Source of the DNA: Phoronis pallida
Taxonomy: Eukaryota > Phoronida > Phoronidae
NCBI GenBank assembly: GCA_028565715.1
Contig: JAOXYC010126666.1
Coordinates: 1 to 13,814, forward strand
Direction: 5' to 3'
DNA length: 13,814 bases
Shown here piece after piece: positions 8,234 to 13,814 of the stretch. The position numbers and the translations under genes were made by a program. How positions within the stretch are numbered: the first letter of the stretch is position 1; each line of letters starts with the position of its first letter. A model generated the notes under the pieces. That model saw only the letters and a program-made list of their open reading frames with translations. It was not told the DNA's origin and made no database searches.

Positions 8234-8324
8234 ATCCAGGTTGCTTTAACTGGCCTCCGCATTCAACGGTAGAATCTTTTTATCCAGGTTATTTCAACTA
8301 GCTATCCTTTTTCAATAGTGAGAT
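8234..8324. repeat. Imperfect direct repeat in the FNTB 3' flank
   Basis: Two diverged copies of a unit of about 43 nt (8234-8276 and 8282-8325), both beginning ATCCAGGTT and ending near AATC/GATC. Old tandem duplication. Confidence 0.35.
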
Positions 8325-8349
8325 CGATATACTTCCACTATTCATAGCA

Positions 8350-8460
8350 TTATGAGGAGACTTCAGTCTTTTCAGAATTTGGAACACTGAGATTATTAAA
8401 GAACAAGGTAGCATGCGTCACGGCTGAAGTACAGATGTTGAAGAGAGGGTGGGTGGGTTT
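8350..8460 (-). CDS. FNTB: FNTB last exon
   Basis: The acceptor is CTGTTTCAG before 8460. It encodes KPTHPLFNICTSAVTHATLF then FNNLSVPNSEKTEVSS and stop TAA (8352-8350). It matches human QPTHPVYNIGPDKVIQATTY, where NIGP becomes NICT. The C-terminal tail differs freely, as it does across the family. Length 111 nt. Confidence 0.93.
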   Translation of the reverse strand, partial: KPTHPLFNICTSAVTHATLFFNNLSVPNSEKTEVSS

Positions 8461-11400
8461 CTGAAACAGAGAATGATGAAATATATATGATAGTGCTTTT
8501 ACTGCAACTTCAACAAGAGCAAGAGTCATTGTTAAATAATACTAATAACTCATTGTTGAACAAGTCACCTACATTTCAAATCAAGCAAGATAGAGGACAT
8601 TTGGACAATATTTCTGAGGGACAACAGACAAGTTGAAATCACAGGATAGATAGTTGGCTCCAGAGTTTGTAATATAAACTTGTTTGCTCTCAATATACTC
8701 ATGTTCTATTGTTTGGGATTGTGATATTATTTTATCAGTTGCATGTTTATAGTCTCACCAATTCATTCTCAGCATGTCCGACAACATTGATATTGGCTAG
8801 ATTCCCACCAGCAAAGTGTTGGGCTACGGACAGTCCACTCAGTGTGTAGCATGTGTGATAATAGTCACGCGGTCTGAAACGAATACGCACATATACAAAA
8901 TACCAATACATTCATCAGCCTTTACTTGTGTTTAGGTAATGTGTAGTCTTCAAATTAGTGCTGTAGTGGTGAGATAAGCTTGAGAATCAAACTTTTCATT
9001 ATCTATTTATTTGAAAATATAGAATAGTCTTGAAGGACACCATTGTAGTGTAGTAAGAAATGTGATAAACGTTTTTGAACAAAATATTTATATCTGTCAT
9101 TAATTGTTTAAAAATCAACATAATTTTAGCCTTTCACCAATAGATGCTGTAATTGTGAATCAGATAATAATAATAATAATAATAATAACGGTATTTATAT
9201 ACCGCTTTATTACAAAGCGGTTTACAATAAAAACTTATAATCATCAGTAAACAGGTAACTTAAACAAATTATAATTAAAGAGCAGACAATCCCTGCTTTA
9301 CAAATGTAATAATAACGCAACTAATATGGGCACGGAGATGACAAATGACTTTTACAAAAATGCCCAAGTTAACCTGGCGCCGGTGGGACTCGAACCCGGA
9401 TCGCTGGGGTGTGAGTCCCGGATCTTAACCACTCGGCCACCAGTCCATCTCCAGATGGTTGTTGTTCCATGATTACAGGTTATTTTATCAGGTTTGAAAT
9501 AAATAAACAAAATGTCAGTGATTTAGTGCGACTACTTACTTGCCAGGTTTATCTATGAGTCCACCATTAGCATGTTGACAGCACATGAGTAGATACTCCT
9601 GCAGCGCACCCTGGTGGAATAACCACTTCTCAGCACTCAGGTTTGTAGTGTCTGCAGAAATACAAGCTTGACTTTTAAGTATTTTATTTAAAAATAAACA
9701 AATTATTTGTGACCATTCGTACATAAGATGCAGTGTGGACCAGTTTGAAATATAAGCTTAGTTTCACAGCATATTCCTCATTGTTTTGGTTGCTCATGGT
9801 CGATATCACCGGGATACTACCATACAGTACTGGTATGAGCCCATCCTCGGGTATGAGACCTCCTCTGTTTTGATAAATCTCAATTTTGTACATGTATAAA
9901 TGCCTGTATTAGCCAACTTTACCAGGGAGTGTGTAGAACAGGTGGCTGTGGAAGTAACAGCACATTTTTTTTGCTAGACAAAAGAAATGGAACGTAAAAA
10001 CTAAATTGTTCACATAAAATCATGTTTGATGAGATATGTTTGAGAAAAACAAAATGCTATATTTACTTGACATAGTCAACACCATATGGATGACTGGGAA
10101 TATACCGCCCTGCCAGAATGAATAACAACCGTCCACTAGTTTGTTTGTGCGTCCTTGGAAGCCACCTTCAAATTTCATCTGTCTGTTCACCACCCATCTC
10201 TGAAAGAATTTGATTGTGTGAACTGTGAACCTGAACAAAAGTGTATGGATACATATCCTGGACTACTTTCGGCCAGTCATACCATTCCACCATTTGCCAG
10301 AAGACTCCCTTCATACTTCAGTAAGAGTCTTGCCTTGAACTGGGTGATGCGTTAGACCACATCACCCACGCAAGAAAATAATTTGTCCTCACTGCGAAAG
10401 CATTCAAACAAATTGTAGATTCAAATAAGCGTGGCATACATCTAATGTCTATAGATAAGCTTTGATATCTACAAACTGCTATTGAACACGATTTTGATTT
10501 GGGTTTTGTTTCCGTACGCGGAAGCCAATGACCCGCTCAGTTATTCATGTGCCTCGGTTCTATGAAAGGTTTCTACTAACCAAATAGCCTCGAAGCCTTG
10601 AGGACGAAAATGCATTTCCACAGGTTGAGAGGAGTTCTGCTTGGATAAAATCAATTTTGTTTACAAGATCAACCCTTTAAAAGCAGGCCGGTTGTGGGGT
10701 GGCCAAAATATCTAGCTTAAAAAATTGAGTATGGCTAATATTGGCACCTAACTGATTCTTTTTAACTGTTTTTAAACAGTCAAGATGTAAACATGTTATT
10801 TCAAATCAACCTTAGTACCAAATGTGAAAAGGGTCTTCCGAGGAAAACTCTATGTTCATGTGTTTGTAAAGTGTTTGTAAAGTGAAAGAATTTTTTTTAA
10901 AGTATATGCATCAATTGTGTGTACTCTTCTTATCTATACTTCAACATACTAAATATGTTCTTGTAGCTATATTTTTGTTTTTAAGGAAATGTCTTAAAAA
11001 AACATTTTATCAAGACTATGTAGTAGACTCATCAAAGTTTTTTAAGAGACAAAAAAAAATATTTTCACCCAAAGCTAGCCTTTAGACATGAATACTAAAC
11101 TTACCAGTAAACTATCTATATCGACAAGGCGTTCATGACGTAATAAGACTAGTGCTGCTAGAGCACAGAATGCGTATCCACCATGAGCCTCCATACCTGG
11201 ACATCCAGCGAATCCTCCTTCATATGTCTGACAACTGTAAGACAATAAATGAACACTATATAATTTCATATGTCTATAAAGTTTTTAAGTTTCCTCACAC
11301 TTTTTTAAAAGTTAAAACTTAAAAGTTGAACAGGATACTTTTGTGTTGAAAATAACAATACTTGAGATTTAAGTGGGCAGGAAAAAATGTCACTAATGTA

Positions 11401-13537
11401 TCGAAATATACTTCTAATATTTATTTTGGGTACTTGTTCAATTTTACAAAGATGAAATCAGGGCTACAGGTCTTCTACAAAACCCAGACAATGCAAATAT
11501 GCTTTTCATGTCAAGAGAATTGGCAAAAAAAAAAATTAATTATTGAGATCACTGACATCATGTCCAGAAAGTTCAAAGTCTTTCAAAAGAGAACAAATAC
11601 ATCTAGTAAACTTTAGACAAACCTGACAATCCATTCTGCAGTTTTATCAAACATTTCTTCAGTCTGAATATTCACTAAACGTGCAACAGCTGCAGCACAG
11701 TATGCACCCCTGAAATGATAAACAAAAAGTTTCATTCTATCCTCAAAAAAAGGTAAAAAAAAATTCTGCAAAGTAACTTCAGTTTTTTTTTCACGAAATA
11801 GGAATCACAAATTATACTTGTATATCTGTTATGAAATAACACAAGGTCAATACTGCACACAGACAGCTTTGAAGAGAAAAAAGTGGCTTCAAAGTCAACC
11901 ATGATTTTCGGAGCAATACTGCACAGACAGCTTTGAAAAGGAAAAGGGTGGCTTCAAAGTTCGCCATTGTTTTTCTTGGAAAAGGCTTTATGTAACACAT
12001 TTCACCACAACTAGATCCTCATAGAGATATCTCAAATTAAGGGAGTTATGGATTTGAATTGGTTTTGTTAATCTTGAATGATAATGCTGGATGAACCTCT
12101 ATCTGTCTCCATGGCTTACCTGACATCAGCCTCACCTCCTTCATGCATTATAAATGAACCATCTTTCTGATGAACACGCAGTAACCATTGCTGCAACTTC
12201 TCCCTGCAATACAATATGACAATTATTCAGTAAAGTAAAATCTTACGAGTGATTTAAACTACCAATAACTCAAACATCTAGCCTTCTTTCACAGGTTGAA
12301 TAAGTGTTGATACAACAAAGTTCAAGACACATTTATGGATCAACCATCTTACCCAATCTTACATAATTCCAAGAACTACTTTGACTGAGATGTTGCAAGC
12401 TGACAAAAATAAATTCTGAGTCCAGAACTTACACTTCATTAACTTGGTATGCATGTTCAGTACAACGAATTACTAGTGGGTTTACTGAGGCAAACGTCGG
12501 TGCTAGATGGGCTTGCCGGGTCAAGTAGTCACTCAATAACTTACCTATCAATAACTTGGTATGCATGTTGAGTACCAAGTATTACCAGAGCATTCACTGA
12601 GGCGTACGTCGGTGCTAGATGTGCTTGTTGAGTCAATCAATAACTTACCTATCAATAACTTGGTATGCATGTTCAGTACCAAGTATTACCAGGGCATTCA
12701 CTGAGGCATACGTCGGTGCTAGATGTGCTTGTTGAGTCAATCAATAACTTACCTATCGATAACTTGGTATGCATGTTCAGTACCAAGTATTACCAGGGCA
12801 TTCACTGAGGCGTACGTCGGTGCTAGATGTGCTTGTTGAGTCAATCAATAACTTACCTATCAATAACTTGGTATGCATGTTCAGTACCAAGTATTACCAG
12901 GGCATTCACTGAGGCATACGTCGGTGCTAGATGTGCTTGTTGAGTCAATCAATAACTTACCTATCGATAACTTGGTATGCATGTTCAGTACCAAGTATTA
13001 GCAGGGCATTCACTGAGGCGTACGTTGGTGCTAGATGGGCTTGTTGACCTGGTCCTCCTACAATAAATGGATATCTAGTTAGTATATATAATACAATAAC
13101 TCACTTTGATGAACAGGAAACAATTGAGCATGACTTGGAGTCAAACCTGGGTGTCCTGTTTATTTGCATGAGAGATTTCATTGAACCACTGAACTATTGG
13201 TATCATAGTTACCTGTTATCTGGGTCATAGTATGTTAGGTGTAATTTCTAATTCTATTAATTCAAAGTTCTTTAATGATCAATGTTACTATCTAAGATCT
13301 GGATCTTTTTTCTTGCGTCATCTTCAACTCGAGGGAAGAGTCCTATCATTGTAGCATATGATAGAGGGTCTTCCTGGCTCAGATTTATGAGATTACGTAA
13401 ATTTGTACAGTGGAAAATATATATGTTTTGTAAATAATAAGAGAGAGTACGAATCTGTTCAGATCTAAAATCAAGACTGAAGTTTACCTGCAAATCCACC
13501 TTCTGGACACTGGCAACTTTTAATGAAAGAAGCAACA
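8350..13537 (-). CDS. FNTB: Protein farnesyltransferase subunit beta (nine exons, 5' partial)
   Basis: Catalytic beta subunit of cytosolic protein farnesyltransferase. With the alpha subunit (FNTA, not in this window) it attaches a 15-carbon farnesyl group to the Cys of C-terminal CaaX motifs of Ras, lamins and other proteins. Exons 13537-13488, 13057-12961, 12203-12120, 11709-11623, 11234-11105, 10199-10067, 9651-9540, 8873-8759 and 8460-8350 join in frame to give about 305 residues, corresponding to human residues from about 126 to the end. Kept residues (human numbering, from family knowledge): Arg202 and Tyr205 region (DVRGAYC), His248 (MEAHGGY), Arg291 and Lys294, Asp297 and Cys299 (zinc, LVDGCYSFW), Asp352 (IDKPGK), Tyr361 and His362 (zinc, YYHTCY). 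Repeated GGF motifs of the alpha-alpha barrel are present. The first ~125 residues, with Trp102 and Trp106, lie beyond the window. The order and zinc ligands fit FNTB, not GGTase beta subunits. Confidence 0.95.
8759..8873 (-). CDS. FNTB: FNTB exon h: zinc ligand His362
   Basis: The acceptor is GTTTCAG before 8873; the donor GTGAGA starts at 8758. It encodes PRDYYHTCYTLSGLSVAQHF then AGGNLANINVVGHAENEL. Zinc ligand His is at 8857-8855, preceded by the Tyr361 equivalent. Length 115 nt, leaving in phase 0. Confidence 0.95.
9164..9188. repeat. (TAA)n microsatellite, SINE tail
   Basis: About eight TAA units forming the 3' end of the SINE; a usual site of length variation. Confidence 0.8.
9164..9455 (-). 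mobile_element. tRNA-derived SINE in an FNTB intron
   Basis: On the minus strand the element starts near 9455 with a tRNA-like head: box A-like TGGCCGAGTGGTTAA (about 9424-9438) and box B-like GGTTCGAGTCCC (about 9385-9396), Leu/Ser type. A body of about 180 nt follows, and it ends in a (TTA)n tail at 9164-9188. Two perfect hairpins sit next to the tail: 9189-9204 (6-bp stem) and 9202-9220 (7-bp stem). It lies in the 666-nt intron between FNTB exons g and h, in the same orientation as the gene. Confidence 0.8.
9540..9651 (-). CDS. FNTB: FNTB exon g
   Basis: The acceptor is TTTCTGCAG before 9651; the donor GTAAGT starts at 9539. It encodes NLSAEKWLFHQGALQEYLLM then CCQHANGGLIDKPGK, including the equivalent of human Asp352 (in LDKPGK), implicated in magnesium use. 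Length 112 nt. Confidence 0.95.
10067..10199 (-). CDS. FNTB: FNTB exon f: zinc ligands Asp297 and Cys299
   Basis: The acceptor is TTCTTTCAG before 10199; the donor GTAAAT starts at 10066. It encodes RWVVNRQMKFEGGFQGR and TNKLVDGCYSFWQGGIFP. Zinc ligand Asp is at 10133-10131 and Cys at 10127-10125; the Arg and Lys before them bind diphosphate in the human enzyme. Length 133 nt, leaving in phase 1. Confidence 0.96.
10200..11104 (-). other. Largest FNTB intron (905 nt), no feature recognised
   Basis: Non-coding between exons e and f. Small self-complementary spots only: an 8-bp stem GGGTGATG / CATCACCC near 10343-10368 and AACTGTTTTTAAACAGT near 10766-10782. A plus-strand open frame at 10155-10355 is partly antisense to exon f. 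Confidence 0.5.
11105..11234 (-). CDS. FNTB: FNTB exon e: His248 block
   Basis: The acceptor is CTTACAG before 11234; the donor GTAAGT starts at 11104. It encodes CQTYEGGFAGCPGMEAHGGY and AFCALAALVLLRHERLVDID, then SLL. The His at 11185-11183 equals human His248, which binds the farnesyl diphosphate. Length 130 nt, leaving in phase 0. Confidence 0.95.
11623..11709 (-). CDS. FNTB: FNTB exon d
   Basis: The acceptor is CATTTCAG before 11709; the donor GTTTGT (non-consensus after GT) starts at 11622. It encodes GAYCAAAVARLVNI then TEEMFDKTAEWIVS, matching the human SAYCAASVASLTNI and TAEWIARC region. Length 87 nt, leaving in phase 2. Confidence 0.92.
11849..11978. repeat. Intronic tandem duplication, about 64-bp unit
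   Basis: Two diverged copies (about 11849-11911 and 11913-11978). Both contain CAATACTGCAC, ACAGACAGCTTTGAA and GTGGCTTCAAAGT, and lie in the FNTB intron between exons c and d. Confidence 0.7.
12120..12203 (-). CDS. FNTB: FNTB exon c
   Basis: The acceptor is ATTGCAG before 12203; the donor GTAAGC starts at 12119. It encodes EKLQQWLLRVHQKDGSF then IMHEGGEADVR, matching human EKLLQYLYSLKQPDGSF and the residue 193-202 block that ends in substrate-contacting Arg202. Length 84 nt. Confidence 0.93.
12431..13046 (-). repeat. Tandem array of the FNTB exon b: five 104-bp units plus one diverged copy
   Basis: Units occupy 12943-13046 (parent), 12839-12942, 12735-12838, 12631-12734 and 12527-12630, each exactly 104 bp. 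Each unit is the last 86 nt of exon b plus the first 18 nt of its intron, donor included. A sixth, clearly older copy lies at 12433-12515, offset by 112 bp; it too has no indels and keeps an open frame and a GTAAGT donor. No copy other than the parent has the exon's 5' end or a pyrimidine-rich acceptor. Confidence 0.95.
12961..13057 (-). CDS. FNTB: FNTB exon b (parent of the tandem exon array)
   Basis: The acceptor is TTATTGTAG before 13057; the donor GTAAGT starts at 12960. It encodes GPGQQAHLAPTYASVNAL then LILGTEHAYQVIDR, matching human residues about 142-174. Length 97 nt, entering in phase 1 and leaving in phase 2, which fits both neighbours. It is the only copy in the array with a proper acceptor and the GPG residues, so it is taken as the functional exon. 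Confidence 0.92.
13488..13537 (-). CDS. FNTB: FNTB exon a (first one visible)
   Basis: The acceptor is CCTTTCAG before 13537; the donor GTAAAC starts at 13487. It encodes VASFIKSCQCPEGGFAG, matching the human CQSPEGGFGG block at about residues 127-141. Length 50 nt; it begins with one base of a split codon and ends in phase 1. Exons encoding the N-terminus must lie to the right of the window. Confidence 0.88.
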
Positions 13538-13737
13538 CTGAAAGGAAAATAAAGATATTTAAATTACAGGCATTTAATTTTGTTCCTTAGTTTAAATTAA
13601 AAGTCAAAATGTCACAGTGTAAAATAGTGATTTTTTTTAATTTGCACCCAATGTTTCCAGAACTGATTTCTATTCTTATTCTAAAAGTAAACAGGATGTT
13701 GGCTCCAAATGAGGGGCTGTTGTTGTTGGTAAGATCT

Positions 13738-13814
13738 TTAACTCTTTCGCTGCCAATGTCGCCTTAAGGCGACACCCGCACAGACTGCCAATGTCGCCTT
13801 AAGGCGACATTTGC
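13738..13814. repeat. 35-bp tandem repeat with an 18-bp perfect palindrome
   Basis: TGTCGCCTTAAGGCGACA is a perfect palindrome at 13757-13774 and again at 13792-13809. Each is preceded by CTGCCAA, giving a 35-bp period, and the array runs off the window. Just before it, TTAACTCTTTCGCTGCC at 13738 resembles a piggyBac-type end (TTAA target plus CTCTTT-like terminus); that assignment is inference. Confidence 0.65.

Larger units (their letters stand above)
7484..8349 (-). other. FNTB 3' flank and probable 3' untranslated region
   Basis: Sequence downstream of the FNTB stop. By eye I find no canonical AATAAA signal on the minus strand in these 866 nt, so the transcript end is not located; a variant signal or a more distant site is possible. 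It holds a 10-bp stem (8013-8022 with 8040-8049, 17-nt loop) and an imperfect direct repeat starting ATCCAGGTT at 8234 and 8282. Confidence 0.4.

Noticed and set aside
9385-9445. tRNA gene (Leu/Ser type) on the minus strand
   Set aside because: Boxes A and B are clear, but acceptor and anticodon stems do not pair well and it is fused to a SINE body and tail.
10155-10355. 66-codon plus-strand open frame
   Set aside because: It begins antisense to FNTB exon f and continues into the intron; no recognisable content.
11812-12000. Minus-strand frame with an internal repeated peptide
   Set aside because: The repetition comes from the intronic tandem duplication at 11849-11978; it lies between FNTB exons c and d without splice signals.
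12527-12942. Extra FNTB exons spliced as mutually exclusive or serial exons
   Set aside because: No copy has an acceptor or pyrimidine tract, only 18 intron nt separate them, and serial inclusion would break the frame (104 is not a multiple of 3).
12527-13046. CRISPR array or satellite DNA
   Set aside because: The unit is exon plus intron start of the host gene, with no spacer variation, in an animal genome.

Overview
The window is animal genomic DNA, most likely from an aquatic invertebrate (mollusc-like or another lophotrochozoan is my guess, low confidence). It is AT-rich. Both genes are cut into short exons by GT-AG introns of about 200-900 nt, and the gaps are full of fold-back repeats plus one tRNA-derived SINE. 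Nothing looks bacterial or viral.

Two genes can be reconstructed, both on the minus strand, so they read from high to low coordinates. Gene 1 (about 3384 down to 541, perhaps continuing past position 1) is a membrane-anchored short-chain dehydrogenase of the retinol dehydrogenase 11-14 type. Six exons join in frame and give the hydrophobic N-terminal anchor, the TGxxxGxG cofactor loop, an NNA motif, the catalytic Ser, and the YQQSK active site. Gene 2 (13537 down to 8350) is the beta subunit of protein farnesyltransferase (FNTB). Nine exons join in frame, from about human residue 126 to the stop codon, with all three zinc ligands and the diphosphate-binding residues kept. Its N-terminal quarter lies beyond the right edge. 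Every junction was phase-checked by hand.

Layout: 1-540 holds two fold-back repeats below the last visible exon of gene 1. 541-3384 is gene 1, with a fold-back repeat in its largest intron. 3385-4270 is its 5' flank, with a relatively CpG-rich, promoter-like stretch. 4270-8349 is intergenic and crowded with repeats: a hairpin cluster at 4307-4470, a duplicated 46-nt module (4558 and 6243), a long fold-back at 5695-6166, a 480-bp TTAA-ended MITE at 6378-6857, and an inverted repeat at 7360-7483. 8350-13537 is FNTB, with a SINE at 9164-9455. The right edge (13738-13814) has a tandem palindromic repeat that looks like the start of another element.

The most striking structure is at 12431-13057. 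One FNTB exon is followed by five further copies of itself: four exact 104-bp head-to-tail units and one older, diverged copy. Every copy keeps an open frame and a splice donor but lacks the splice acceptor. The real exon is therefore followed by a ladder of decoy donors. The two enzymes have no obvious functional link; they are simply tandem neighbours.
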